Part shown: positions 12,947-24,385 of the stretch, piece by piece
Layout of the letters: each line of letters starts with the position of its first letter
Numbering within the stretch: the first letter of the stretch is position 1
Assembly (NCBI GenBank): GCA_035236585.1
Contig: CP141127.1
Location: 47,878,001-47,942,000, forward strand
Length of the DNA stretch: 64,000 nt
DNA from: Warburgia ugandensis
Taxonomy: Eukaryota > Streptophyta > Magnoliopsida > Canellales > Canellaceae
Reading direction: 5' to 3'
Made by a program: the position numbers and the translations under genes
The notes under the pieces: generated by a model
Told to the model about the DNA's origin: nothing
The model's database searches: none
Seen by the model: only the letters and a program-made list of their open reading frames with translations

Positions 12947-13551
12947 TTATAGAATTAGATCTTCAATCATGTTGCAAGAGTCATCACAATTTATGTGTTG
13001 ATGGTTGGCATTAAAAACATTGAGCTCATCATTCATATTGCCAAAAGATAATTTCATCACACCATTTCTGTAGCTGATGCTGGCATTGGACATTGCCAAA
13101 AATGGATGTCCAAGAATCACTGGAATCCAACTACTAGGATCTGATACAGGTTGGGTATCAAGGACAATGAAATCAATATGGAAGTAAAATTGGTCCACGT
13201 GTATTAGAACATCTTCAACCATGCCACATGAAATCTTAACTGATCTATTTGCTAAATACAAAGTTGTATTGGTTAGTTTAAGGTCACTAAGCCTTAGTTG
13301 CTTATAGAAAGTATGAGCAACAAATTTACACTAGCCCCTACATCAAGTAGTGTCCTATCGATGACTTGGTTTCCAATGACACAAGACATATTAGGACCCC
13401 TTGGATCTCTAAACTTAGGTAGGGCTTTCTTTTGCACATTAAGCTTTTTCTTTATAATGCAAAGCTCTTTAAGAAACTTGGCATAAGCAAGAATATCCTT
13501 AATAGCATTGAGTAATGGGATATTAATCTGCACATGTTTAAAGACTTCCAT
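12947..13551 (-). pseudogene. Element B retropepsin-like protease (frameshifted)
   Basis: The retroelement aspartic protease cleaves the gag-pol polyprotein. The N-terminal half is open at 13294-13551 and carries FRDPRGPNMSCVIGN and the active-site segment LLDVGASVNLL, the form D-x-GASVNLL usual in Athila/Tat. The C-terminal half is open at 12947-13261, carrying LANRSVKISCGMVEDVL, DFIVLDTQPV and IPVILGHPFLA, the ILGRPFL-type motif near the end of the domain. A single frameshift near 13315-13322 separates them; the bridging residues read in the new frame. The frame ends LNVFN plus about 30 residues and then runs into non-coding sequence, so RT, RNase H and integrase are missing. The product would be inactive. 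Confidence 0.82.
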
Positions 13552-14998
13552 TATTGCATTGAAATTTATTCATTTCTTAGCCTTGCTGAGTAATTGAAAG
13601 AATCCACTATAAGCTCAAATGGGGCGTAGTTTTTTGTCTTTTCTTTTTCTCTTGTGTTTTTGTTTTTTCATTCTCGTCAACATTTTCCTCAATATTTTCC
13701 TCTATCTACCCTATTTTGTTAATGACCTAATAGCCTCTCCTAAGGGTTGTGATAGACTTTGCTTGCTCATGGGGTCTTTGGGAACTAGACCCTATTTCTG
13801 ACTGACCCTTAGGATTTGGGATAGACTGACTGGGAAACTTTCCTTTTTTCCCTTTCACTTAATTTAGTAGACAACTAGCATATTTGCATATTTAACTTGG
13901 TGGTAGCTTGAGAATTTTGTCAACTCTCATTTTGGAATTGATGTAAAGTCTTATTAGTATCTTGATTTTTTTTATGATCAAATGAATATTTTCCTCAATT
14001 GATGGTTTCTTTGTTGTTGAGGATGATGAAAACTAGGTGGCTACTAAGAAGCTAAAACCATAGGGAAGTTTTGAACAGGGTGATTCACTGATGTACCTCC
14101 TTGATAGGTATTCTTAGGCCATGAAAAATTTGGATGCCTAGCCCATCCTGGATTGTAGGTCTCAAAGTTGGATTGTTATTAATAGGATTGTAATATGCAC
14201 TAGGAGCATTTGCTTTTTCCAAATGAATTTTAGGATACACTCTGTTGGATGGACAAGTTGTAGTTAAATGGGTAAACTAGAACAAATAACACACACCTCT
14301 TGTGGAGGTTTATTATAGCAGCCATGAATGCATTTATGTTAACACACATTGTCTGACTAAGAGTTTCTAGCTTGTCCATTCTACAATCCAACAAGTTGAG
14401 CTAATGTGTTACTTTTTAGGTAACTCCTATTTCATACAAGAATCCCTTCTTTTGAGAATGTATATTTCTCTCTCTTACCAGAATAGTTCCATTGTTGGGA
14501 ATTGTTAGCTAATGTTTGGAAAATTCTCAAGACTTTGTTTCTTTATTCAACATGAGGGTCCCTCCACTAGCTGCATCTACCACTTGTCTATTTTGAGATG
14601 TTAGTGCCTCATAGAAATACTAAACATGTTGATATTTTTCAAATCCTTGGTGATAGCACTTCTGTAGTAATTCATTCCATCACTGCCAACATTCATAGTA
14701 CTACTCATCATCTCTTTGTTGAAAATTAATGATCTCCCTACAGAGGGCATTTATCTTATGGACAAGAAAGAACTTGTTCAGAAACTTCCTAGACAATTGG
14801 TCCTATGAGGCAATGGAACCAACCTCTAAGGAATTTAGCCATGATTTGGCCTTATCCCTCAATGAGGTGGGGAACAACCTAAGTCTAATAGAATAGTCCA
14901 ATACATTTTGGAATTTGAATGCGGATCAAATATCAAGGAATTCCTTGATATGTAGGTAGGGTTCCACTCTCACACAATGATGAAAACATGAGAGTAAT
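13552..14998 (-). pseudogene. Element B gag, main part (broken by stops and by C)
   Basis: Gag forms the particle that packages the element RNA. Reading the minus strand from 14998, the Retrotrans_gag core is clear: RLFPTSLRDKAKSWLNSL, then SRKFLNKFF, a QQRDDE stretch, and VVDAASGGTL near 14560. Further on, near 14150, is the gag tail signature YNPGWARHPNFSW. Several in-frame stops and shifts interrupt it. The first codons are continuous with the N-terminal piece at 17993-18134 once solo LTR C is removed. The zinc-knuckle-like segment before YNPGW is degraded. Confidence 0.78.
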
Positions 14999-15264
14999 TG
15001 ATGTAGCTTTAAAATTACTCACAAGTGCACAAATCAATGTAGTATTTTCACCCAAGGAAGGTCAATCCGATGGGGAATCTCACAATTTTGCAATGGATTG
15101 GATTTTATTCAAATTAATTAATGCCAACCAAAGAAGAAGAGTTGTGATGAAATTAGGAAATTAAACAACATGAAATGGAAGCATGCATGGAATTAGAAAC
15201 TAAACTAAAAGAAACTTATTAAAAACTAAAACTAAATAATGAAAATAAAAATTAACCTAATAAT

Positions 15265-15474
15265 GTGAATGCAACAAAATGAAACTAATACTAAATTAGT
15301 TTGAATCAAATTAAGAAACTTAAATTAAGGTAACTACTAAAAATGACACTTTCCTAAATTAACATTTTCGTGAATGCAACAAAATGAAACTAATACTAAA
15401 TTAGTTTGAATCAAATTAAGAAACTTAAATTAAGGTAACTACTAAAAATGACACTTTCCTAAATTAACATTTTC
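15265..15474. repeat. Perfect 105-bp tandem duplication in solo LTR C
   Basis: Bases 15265-15369 and 15370-15474 are identical by eye, starting gtgaatgcaacaaaatgaaa and ending aattaacattttc. The B LTR has only one copy at the equivalent place, so the duplication arose in C and is recent relative to the LTR's age. Confidence 0.88.
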
Positions 15475-15634
15475 CTAAACTACAATTAGAAACTTTCTAA
15501 AACCAATTCAAGAAACTTTCTAACACTGAATTAAAATGTAAAAACAAAGTAACCAATGAGATCTAACTAACTTTAATAAGAAACTAGAAACATGCATGTG
15601 AATGAAAACTACCATTAAAATGACTTTCTAAATT

Positions 15635-15764
15635 CCCTTCGCTACACGGTAGAAGGGATTACTCTTATAGTTGTTAGTTACAAGTTGTTATTCCTCATTA
15701 TTATATATGACCATCGTGACTATTTGGATTGGTCGAGTTAAAGCCAGCTTCCATTTAAGTGCCT
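15635..15764. mobile_element. 130-bp insert with 12-bp target-site duplication in C
   Basis: The sequence actttctaaatt occurs at 15623-15634 and again at 15765-15776, exactly flanking 130 bases that are absent from the equivalent place in the B 3' LTR (near 8905). The insert starts with cccttcgctacacggtagaaggg, which can fold on itself. It holds a weak box-B-like stretch (ggtcgagttaaagcc) and no poly(A) tail. A duplication this long points to target-primed retroposition (SINE or LINE machinery) or repair insertion rather than LTR integration. The family is not recognised. Confidence 0.6.
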
Positions 15765-16815
15765 ACTTTCTAAATTCTAAAACTTCCTAAAGATGGAACT
15801 TTCTAAAATTCAAAAAGGAAACTTTATAAACCTAAAATAAGACTCAAATACTGAATTAAATACTGCTAAAAGTAAATTGAGCAACTAAACTAAGCAAAAA
15901 TCCAAAAGGAATAGGATTTAGAACTATGTGGATAGTGTTTGGACTATGTGCATGATTTTAGAGCCCTAAAGATGGTGAAATTTAATGTACCTACAATGCT
16001 TTACTATGCAGAATGGAAGCATTCATGAAAATTCAATAACTATAGGATCTAATAAAAAACATGAAAATCTAAATGGGTACCTAAGGATTCAAAAAAGTAA
16101 GATGTTTGGATTGCTGGAATTAAAGCACAAAGTTAATGAAAAATCAATTTCTAGAGTTTTTTACTTAAGAATAGTCAATAAATCTTGCATTAGAAAGCTA
16201 TTGAAACTATATATTTCATGCAAGGAAACAACCCAAATCTCAAGTAATTTGTGCACTTTTCTAAAGCCTAAAATCCTATCTAAACAAGAATAAAATTCCA
16301 ATCTAATGCTCATACTTTAAAGTAATGACAATCAAAGAAAATTCAGAAAGAAATTTGAAAGAAAAGAAGGCTACATGTGTGAACTATGGCAAGGAAATTA
16401 ACTTAAAACTAAGATGAGAATATGGTGAAAAACTTAAATTTCAAGAGAGAAAATCAAGGTTCAAAGCTAGCTCTTCTCCTAGTTGTCACTACCAGAGATT
16501 AGTTAACTTGAAACTTAAGGAAATAACTAAGAAAAATAAGTGGAATATAGGGAACGAAAGAAGGAGAAGCTAGATGGAAAGGAAGGTGCAAAGCTAGAAA
16601 GCAAAACAATGGAAACTAATGCATGAAAACTAAACCAAAGCAAGAAAACTACTAAATTGAATTGGAGAGAAAATAACCAAGACAATAACTAAAAATCCAA
16701 AGGAAGAAATGCATCTAAGAAATCCCAAAGTCCAACAACAAATAACACCATAGGAGAGCTTGATTTCAAAGTGTTCCACCCGCCTCTACTTGGAAAACCC
16801 ATATGGAATAAGGGG

Positions 16816-16825
16816 CTATATATAG
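16816..16825 (-). promoter_or_regulatory. Putative TATA box in solo LTR C
   Basis: Palindromic ctatatatag in the same context ('atagatgagtgg' to the right) as the B LTR boxes; the likely U3 promoter of C, oriented to the minus strand. Confidence 0.5.
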
Positions 16826-17992
16826 ATGAGTGGTTTCCTAACTTAGGAAGAGGTACAAACATGGGGAAAGTGGCCCTAGGGTTAGAGTATTGAATGAGAA
16901 AGGTTAGGTTAAAGATGAATTAGCAAGATGATGTAAGAAAGAGAGGTGGAAAGATCACATAAGAGAGATATGATTGCTGGTTTTTAAATTTGACCAAGGG
17001 GTAGGCATCTTTTTCATGGAAGGAGAGTGGAACTTTTTTCTTTCAAATTTTGTGATGTTTAGTTGATGGAAAATCATGGACATGGTATGAAATAGGGTTT
17101 AGGAAATATGTATAAAGATCAAGAGTTTTAATGTTGTTTGGATTCAAGTAGATCTAGGGGTTTCTATTTAGGAAACCAATGATCACCAAATGGGAAAGTG
17201 GGGGGCATCTTTTTCATAATGAGGTGCCTCCGTCCTTTAGCTTGTAATGCTAGGAAAAAGATTGGGAGATGGACTTGGAAAGTAGGGTTTCTCTCTTGAT
17301 GGGTCCACCAATGCATAATCATCTTACTTTTTACATAATTCTCTCAAACCTTCAAATTAAACCCTGAAAATCCAAATTTAGAAAGTGGATCATTGCTTGA
17401 ATTCTCCTCCAATTGTATGACTCCATGTCATAATTGGATTATGTGGCTCACTTTGAGGCTCATTTGGCTTGGCTTCATGGCTCACACCCTTATCTTTAAT
17501 CGCTAGAATGGATTGGCTTGAATTCCTTAGGTTGCCACTTTCTCTCATGGCTTATATAGTTAAGGTGGCTTGAATGGCTCCCATGGAAAGGTAGTGGAAA
17601 TGCATGACTTCTTTCATTTTCCCATTTTAGTCACATTTAGTTCTTCCAATTGCTTCATTTGATCCTTGATTAAGCTTTGCATGAAGACAATTGGATTTTT
17701 AGCTTGATCTCTTAATCTTGATCTTCAATTCTTATCATTAATCTTGATTATTAGATCATCTCCTCAATACATACAAAAGAAGAAAAATCCTAACTAAATC
17801 CTATAAAATTATGATCATTCACATACTTATTCTGGATTAGCCTCTAAACATGCAAAATATCACATTTTTGGATAATTAGGTCAAAAATGCATGTGTCATA
17901 AAATTTCAACCAAAAACCCTAATTTAACACTATAAGTTATAACATATGGGCTACTAATTTGGTACTTTTTAGACAAAATTGAACACTTATCA

Positions 17993-18134
17993 ATAATTGT
18001 ATTACTCCAGGTTTAAGTTCAAAGTGCCCTACATTTGTACATGACAATGAGATACATGATGGAGTGTTCAACTGGAGTGGTGCATAGAAATCTCTAATAG
18101 CCTTATGTTCAACAATTGCTGGTGGGTCTGCCAT
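17993..18134 (-). pseudogene. Element B gag N-terminus, cut by C
   Basis: The frame starts at the ATG at 18134 (MADPPAIVEH) and runs through RDFYAPLQLNTPSC to HFELKPGVIQLL, matching the usual Athila/Tat gag opening in which a loop ends with a K-P-x-x-I-Q motif before the capsid core. The frame then enters solo LTR C at 17992; the gag continues at 14998. The duplicated target bases encode the residues at the junction. Confidence 0.75.
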
Positions 18135-19342
18135 GGGGTTAGGAACTTGGTTTCGTAACCCTTGCCTATGAGTACATTCATTCTTAGGATATAATGATAC
18201 TAATTCAGTATTTTGAGATCAATGTCCTTGCATGCACTATAATGAAACCTAACTAAATGATGCAACCTAAATCTAAATGACTCCTAACTCTATATGCTAT
18301 GCAAGCAAACAATTCCTAATGGTAACAATATGTCTTCTTGATCTTTGTTAATTTCCAAGCTTGTAGCTTTTATTCTAAAGCTAGACAACTCCTCCTTTAA
18401 TCCAAACTTGACTATTGTTTACTAGTTAGGTCCTGCCTAAGGTGGTTAATGCAATTCTCATGGAAGGATGAATTTAGACCTCAACAACTATCAACAGAAG
18501 GCATGGGAAAAACAATTAGATTTTGGATACCCACTATAAACACAAAGTTCAAGAGCCACTAAAGTGGCAATAGATTGCCTCTTTCAAAAAGGGTTCTATG
18601 AGCTCAAAACCCAAGGTCTCTTACTACTTGATTTTAGATTAAGATTAATAAGTGGGATTGTAAGCATACAAGGAATTGATTTGATTTCTTAGGTGAGCCA
18701 AGGATCTAGTGATGAAATCTAATCATTATCTTATGAGGGTTCATATGGGGCCCTTACTAACATTATGTTCCATCTACCATAAAGCAACAAATGTGCATTG
18801 CAATACAAGAAAGCAAACTAATGCAACTTATAGGCCATCCAACCATGGGTTAAAGAGGTGCTTTCTATGCAACAACCCTAATTAAAGATGCAACAATTAA
18901 GATGAATGATGTTAAAACTATATGAATTTTCCTATCAACCAAATGCAAATTATACTAAGTGCAAGCTAACTAGAAAAGTATATCCAAATGAAGGATACTT
19001 ATAGTGGGGTTTCTAATGAAGGTCAAGTGTGGGCCTCCTTACACACTATTGCTCTATATTAATACAACACGTTTAAAATTGAAATAAAGAAATTGTAAGT
19101 TATAATGGGGCCTTACTACAAGTTCATTCAAAAGGAAAAAACTAATCAAAGAAAGCAATCAAATTTGATGAAGCTTTGACCCACAGGATCGCCGCTGCTC
19201 CTTTACCAAATTCCCCTTACACAAATCAAGTAAGATGGATCAATTGATGTGGAATTAGCAAAATATGCACATATTAAGCTAATGCAACCTAATTATGACT
19301 AAAGATAAACTATCCAAATAAGAATCCAACCATAAATCTGTA
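18135..19342 (-). other. Element B leader region
   Basis: Non-coding sequence between PBS and gag start, homologous to the leaders of A and D. It contains the 'gtggcaatagattgcctc' block (around 18560) that in D is split by the insertion of E, which makes it a natural empty-site comparison. Confidence 0.65.
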
Positions 19343-19371
19343 GGCATACTTTGGCAGCGGTGCAAAAAACT
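19343..19371 (-). other. Element B primer-binding site
   Basis: The minus strand reads AGTTTTTTGCACCGCTGCC then AAAG directly after the LTR end, the Athila/Tat-type PBS region (compare TTTGGCGCCGTTGCCGGGGA). It marks the LTR to its right as the 5' LTR of B. Confidence 0.7.
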
Positions 19372-20639
19372 AGGTGTAGCTTTACAATTATCACAAGCAC
19401 ATGAATCAATGTAGTATTTTCATTCAAGCCAAGTCAATCTAACAAGGAATCTCACAGATTTACAATGGATTGGATTTTATTGAAATTGATTAACTACAGC
19501 CAAAGAGATAAAGATGTGATTAAACTAGGAATTTAACCATGGGGGTATATATAGATGAGTGGGTTCCTAACTTAGGAAAGGTTGAATCCATGAGCAAATT
19601 AGCTCTAAGGTTAGGGTACTGAATGAGGAAGGTTCGGTGGATGAAATTTAGGTAGGATTAAGGATGATGTAAGAGAGAGAAATAAGCTTGAGTTGACTAG
19701 TTTCTAAATTAACAAGGGGGAGGCATCCTTTTCGATTGAGGAAAAGTGGCCCTAATTGAACAAGATGAGAGGGGGGATGGGAAATGAAAATTGGTAGAAA
19801 ATTCTAAGTAAGATATAGGGTTTGGCAGGTTTTTTAATTGACTTAGACTAAGGGATTCCATATTAGGAAATCACATGACTTTAAGCACTTCAACAAGGCA
19901 AAGGCACCACATATTGAGGAGGTGCCTCCCTCTTTAATGTAAATTTTGTGTAACCCTAGGATGGATGGTGTATTAAGGGTGAGAAATGGATTAGGAATGT
20001 GGAATTTTCTTCTTGATGGGTCCTTTACTGCATGATCATCTTGACTTACACAATTCTCTTTCAAATCTCTTTAAAAATCACACTTTTCAACAAAGAAAAT
20101 GCTTGAATTGATGCTCCAATCATGCACCTCCAAGTGGCACTCATCATTAGCTTGGTGGCTCACTTTGATGGCTCATTCCTTGGTCGCTTAAGTGGCTTTA
20201 ATGCTTATCTTCGTGCATTGAGTAACTTGTATAGTTTATCACCCTTTTTCATGGCTTTAAAAAGTCAGTGGCTTGAACGGTTCCCATGCAAAGGCGGTGG
20301 AAATGCCTAAATTTTAATGAATCATTTTGGTCACCTTTTCTTTCTTCCAATTTCTTCAACAGGCTCCGCCCTAAAACCCCCGAGCAATATAGCCCATTGG
20401 ATCCTTTTCTCACTTCTTACAAAAAGAGTAAAAAAACTAATTAAATCTTAAAAAATTATGCTGATTCACATACTTACTCTCAAGTAGTTTCTGAACCAGC
20501 AAAATATCAAACTTTGGAATCATTATGTCAAAAATGTATGTATTACAAAATTTTGGCTAAAAATCCTAATTTAACACTATAAGTTATAATACATGTGCTA
20601 CTAATTGTTTACTTTTTATACAAAATTGAACACTTATCA
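19372..20639 (-). repeat. Element B 5' LTR with internal 1.5-kb deletion
   Basis: The left end matches 8366-8545 and the right end matches 10034-11146 of the B 3' LTR. The join is at about 19536, where 'ctaggaattt' runs directly into 'aaccatgggggtatatatag', so about 1.5 kb is missing. It retains the TATA-like box at 19546-19554. Confidence 0.75.
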
Positions 20640-20660
20640 CACCCCCCAAATAGCATTTTC
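20640..20660 (-). other. Orphan polypurine-tract fragment at the B/A junction
   Basis: After the start of the B 5' LTR, about 20 bases read caccccccaaatagcatttt, which is the sequence normally found inside an element next to its 3' LTR (compare 2560 and 11147). LTR A then resumes at ctag (20661). The fragment should not be there in a simple insertion; it points to a second element copy removed by deletion at the shared ctag. Confidence 0.5.
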
Positions 20661-21684
20661 CTAGAAAGGTGACTAGAAGTTAGAAAGAAGTGAGGCAGAA
20701 CCCTAAGTCAACTAAGGGAGAAATAAGGTAGGAGGTGCCTCCACCCTAAGTCTCACACGTAGAATACCCTAGAATGGTAGTTAAAATAGATAGAGAGAGG
20801 GGGAAAAAGAAGATATATGGGATTAGAAAGTGAATGGAAGGTGGAAGTTCAAAGGTGTAATGAGTGAGGCCCTAGCATCTTAAGAGTGGGGGGCTCAATT
20901 CCCCTTCTTAAAGGTGTTTCACATGGAAGGGTAAGAAAGAGAGGAAATAGAGAGAAAGATAAGGGCAAATAGAGAGAAAAGAAATAAAAAGGAGAAAAAG
21001 AAAGATAAAATACAAGCACTCTTCTCCCATTGGCTCACCTTGGCATGCCATCAATCCTAATTTGACAAGTCATCATTCCCCACTAATTATCCTCTTGATT
21101 TTTCATGGAATAATTGCTTCAAAACTTCCTCCAATTATGTGGCTCCATGTGTCATGGCTTAGATAGCTTCAAGGCTCACTTTGATGGCTCATTTGTCTTC
21201 ACTTAGCTTTAATGGCTTGAAGTCCTTAGATTCACCTTGATGACTTAGGTGGCCAAGGTGGCTTGAATGCTTCGATTGTACATGGGCCCATTCTAGTCAC
21301 CTTTGATTTCTTCCAATTGCTTCCTTGCTTGTCCTAAGATAATCTTGAACCTAGATTAAGCTTGAACACATTGGGAGATTAGGTCCCAGCTCTTTCATTT
21401 GATCTTGATCTTTGATTCTCATCTTAAGCACTTTTGGCCATTAGATCATCTTCTCAACACCTACAAAAGATTAAAAATCCTAATTAAATACTAAAAAATT
21501 ATGAAAATTCACATACTTTTATTAGATTAGCTTCTGAACTTGTAAAATATTAAAATTTTTATTTATTACGTCAAAAAGGCATGTGCTCCAATATTTTCAA
21601 AATAAAACATTAGAAATAACACTATAATTTATAGCACATGGACTACTAATTACTCAATTTTTATACAAAATTGAACACTTATCA
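20661..21684 (-). repeat. Element A 5' LTR, outer piece
   Basis: It aligns with 1486-2559 of the A 3' LTR, for example 'aaccctaagtcaactaaggg' at both 20700 and 1527, and ends cacttatca at 21684. It is the far half of the LTR interrupted by B and directly abuts the right-hand target duplication of A. Confidence 0.78.
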
Positions 21685-22699
21685 GTTTTGAAAATTATGC
21701 AAAGGTACTTACAACTTTTCCTTCCAATTAATTTTTTCATAAGAGTGAAAAAAGAATAATTCATTGGCTATTTTTTCTTCACTTTTTCTTTTGACTTGCC
21801 TATATATAAATATATATATATATATACATCCTTTTTTTGAAATTTTCTGCTTTTCAACCCTTTTTTTTGTTCATCTCTTGAATTGCATTGTTCATACTTT
21901 TTTTTCAAAATCTTCCACAATTTCAAAATATTTCCTAAATTACTAGCTAATGGTTTTAATATAGGGGTTCAAAATAGGTAACGGTCGTTGGGTTCACAAA
22001 GGAACATCTTATTTTAAATGGTCAAGGGTAACAAGTGAAAATTAACATAGAAAAGGAGTAAAATCATGAACTAATTTTATGCAAGGCTATTTAGAAGTTA
22101 AAGTTTAAAAGACAGATTGAATATTTAAAATTTTTGAATTCTCATCTTAATAAAGAAACTTATCATAAAAATTCTTTTTTTCAAATTTTTTTTAATTTTT
22201 AATATTTTAAAATAAAATGATTTTAAAATTTTAAATGAACACATCAAAATTTGAAATTCCCCAACCTAGACTAAAATTAAACATTGTCCTCAATGTTTAG
22301 AACTCCATACCATGGACAAATAAAAATAATAAACCTGTAGGGAAAGGGGGAGAAGATAGTGCATTGATGTGTTGATGTGGTCTGTTGAATGCAACATTAT
22401 TATACAATGAGTAATGGTGCAAATGCAAAACTAATATGACCCTAAAATTAAACTAACTTATCTACTCTGCCCTAGGCCTAAACCTAATAAGATAAACTAA
22501 TATATTCTACTCCTAATTCTAGCAATCCATTTAAGAATTTTACAATAGTCAATATACATTTTCCACCCCACAATGTATGGTGGTTATAAAATAAGGACAT
22601 GAAAGAATACTATGACTCTTAATTATTTGAGATCAACTTCAAATGAATGATCCAATTATTGCCAAATTGAGGAATAATAGTGTCCATATCAATCAATAT

Positions 22700-23215
22700 A
22701 TAAAATTCCTCCTCTTGCCTTGTACTTTCCTAGATATTAGGGTTAAGTTGGCCTTGCATCTCCCATAAGGGATGTTCATGTTCCTCTCAATGCAAAGAAA
22801 TGGTGGGTCTTAAACCCTTAGTAACTACTAATGTACACCCTAGAGTAGGTTGATGTTGGGCCAAAACATCAATTAACTCTTCTTCCTATTCTACAATCAT
22901 AGGTAAGGTTTTACATGAACCTAAACTCTCACATGGTGAGTTAACTGGTGAAGATTGTAGGTCCTATTCAGGTGCTTCTTCACTATATGGCTCAAAATGA
23001 ATCTCAAAAACTCTAAGGGGTCCTACTCCAACTTGCCATTGAGATATGTCCATTAATAGTGTAGTATTTATTAAATGATTCACTTTGTTAATGGAGGTGT
23101 TTGTATTAAAATTAAAATGGACAAGACATGTCTTAAGTGAATCTTTGATAGAGAATGGTAGGGATGGTGTATTGGTTAAACTCTCTATCTCATGAGGGTC
23201 TTTGGAGTCTGACAT
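22700..23215 (-). pseudogene. Element D conserved gag-linker frame (broken)
   Basis: The open piece at 22964-23215 on the minus strand begins MSDSKDPHEIESL and contains LLMDISQWQ, matching the fragment of element A at 4730-4912 in order and spacing. Past the open piece the similarity to A continues to about 22700 through stops (both copies encode a 'QPTLG' and an 'IHLKL' stretch). The function is unknown to me. It is not RT, integrase or protease. Confidence 0.5.
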
Positions 23216-23379
23216 TATTCATATCCATATCGGAGTATTGATCAGCTTTTCACTATCCTTAACTTGGTTGATTTTCTTTTCCATAGATATCTACCCCATT
23301 TGTATTTTGTTTTACAACATTCTGAAATTCTAAGGTGCTTTGCATAAACAAACTAAGGATCTCTTCTAAAGATTATTCC

Positions 23380-23849
23380 CTTAGTTGTGAAGGAAACTCT
23401 TGGGGTCTCTCTAGTTGTTGTAGACCTAAATCACTAGGGAACGGTTAATTATCCTAAGACTATGAGAAATTAGGATGCCTAGCCTATTTAGAATGGTAAA
23501 TCTTAGAAGAAAAGTTTTTTCTAGGGCTTTGGAATGTACTCATTGCATTTCTTTGCTCTATAAAGTATTCTAAATGTGTAGAGCTTGATGAACATGAAGC
23601 AGTTGGATGCATTAGAGTAGCACAGAAGGTACAAACCTCATACTGAGGTTGCATAGATGACTTTCTAACCAACATAAAGGCATCCAATTTATTAGCCAGA
23701 TCATCTACTTTATCCACCCTCTCTACCAATCTATCTACTTTATTAAACAGATTAGGTGTAGCTCCCGCTGCATATATATCATCATATTCAAGTGGTTGTG
23801 GAATAAAATGGTGCCATAATGGCTTTCTTTCCTCTACTTCTTTGGCCAT
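23380..23849 (-). pseudogene. Element D gag fragment
   Basis: It opens with an ATG at 23849 and is open to 23484 (121 residues). Residues about 35-60 form a heptad-like charged stretch (KVDRLVERVDKVDDLANKLD). Residues 70-90 hold VCTFCATLMHPTASC, a degraded C-x2-C zinc-knuckle-type segment. Past a stop, the frame continues with ARHPNFS, the same tail signature seen in B gag (YNPGWARHPNFSW). The capsid core present in B is absent, so this is a shortened gag carried by a non-autonomous element. Confidence 0.65.
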
Positions 23850-24385
23850 GTCTATGTAGGGTGATTAATATCTACTTGACTCCTTAACCCTTGTCTTATG
23901 GTTCATTTGATCTTTGGATCTAAGGCATTAAGTCTGGGTTTTATGATTGACGGCCTTGCATACACCAATTCTTGGTATAGTGGACTCTACTTTGTATAGC
24001 ATTAAAGCAAGTGGTTGTATACAATGAAAGAGCTTCTTTCTTCTTCTTTTTTTACGAGGGGAACTTAAGCTATATGGTGTAACCTACATAATGCACATTT
24101 AAGGGCACTTATTTAATCCTAACCCAAATACAAACAAGGTGAAAGGTTTGATTTCTCTCTATTTTCTTTGGGGGAGTAGCCTTTAGGTTATGTCTAACCT
24201 AAGTGGCTCTTTCTCTCTTTCAAACTTGCCTTACTGCTTACCAGTTAGATCCTACCTTGATCAAACACTTCACACCATCCTCAGTCAATCATAAATGATC
24301 TGAGTCAACGAATGTGTTGATAGAGCTAGTCATTTAAATACCAACATAGATGATCAAGTAGGGCCACTAGAGTGGCAATAGGTTG

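Larger units (their letters stand above)
14999..17992 (-). mobile_element. C: solo LTR inserted in element B gag
   Basis: A single LTR of 2,994 bases with ends tgatgtagc (14999) and cacttatca (17992). It is flanked by gtaat (14994-14998) and ataat (17993-17997), a 5-bp duplication with one mismatch. Gag sequence of B continues on both sides in one frame, and neither a PBS nor a polypurine tract adjoins it, so the rest of the element was lost by LTR-LTR recombination. It contains a perfect 105-bp tandem duplication and a 130-bp foreign insert. The frame at 15985-16293 is not conserved in other LTR copies. Confidence 0.82.
8366..20639 (-). mobile_element. Element B: Athila/Tat-like gag-pro element without pol
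   Basis: A minus-strand element inserted in the A 5' LTR. The 3' LTR is 8366-11146. The internal region is 11147-19371 and is itself interrupted by solo LTR C at 14999-17992. The 5' LTR, 19372-20639, carries an internal deletion. Without C the interior is about 5.2 kb. It encodes gag and an aspartic protease, both broken, and goes straight from protease into the post-pol non-coding region with no RT, RNase H or integrase. Its two LTRs resemble each other more than they resemble C; both share the block around 'ccatgggggtatatatag', whereas C reads differently there. Confidence 0.78.
46..21684 (-). mobile_element. Element A: Athila/Tat-like Ty3/gypsy, interrupted by B
   Basis: A minus-strand LTR retrotransposon bounded by tggtgtagc on the left and cacttatca on the right, which are the LTR ends CA and TG read on the plus strand. 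The flanks gtttc (41-45) and gtttt (21685-21689) are a 5-bp duplication with one mismatch. The 3' LTR is 46-2559, the internal region 2560-7076, and the 5' LTR is split into 7077-8365 and 20661-21684 by element B. The first 200 bases of the two LTRs differ at many positions (roughly a quarter by eye), so the insertion is old. The PBS and post-pol motifs place it with Athila/Tat, but no polymerase is present. Confidence 0.8.
21685..24385 (-). mobile_element. Element D internal region, left block
   Basis: Internal sequence of the Athila/Tat-like element into which A and E inserted. At 22260-22305 the minus strand reads the 'cattgaggacaatgttta' post-pol landmark. Further along are a gag-linker fragment (22700-23215), a gag fragment (23380-23849) and then leader sequence up to the E insertion at 24385. 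The D sequence resumes at 31410. Confidence 0.7.

Noticed and set aside
15985-16293. 102-codon plus-strand frame
   Set aside because: Antisense within solo LTR C; the equivalent part of the B LTR (9060-9400) does not keep it open.
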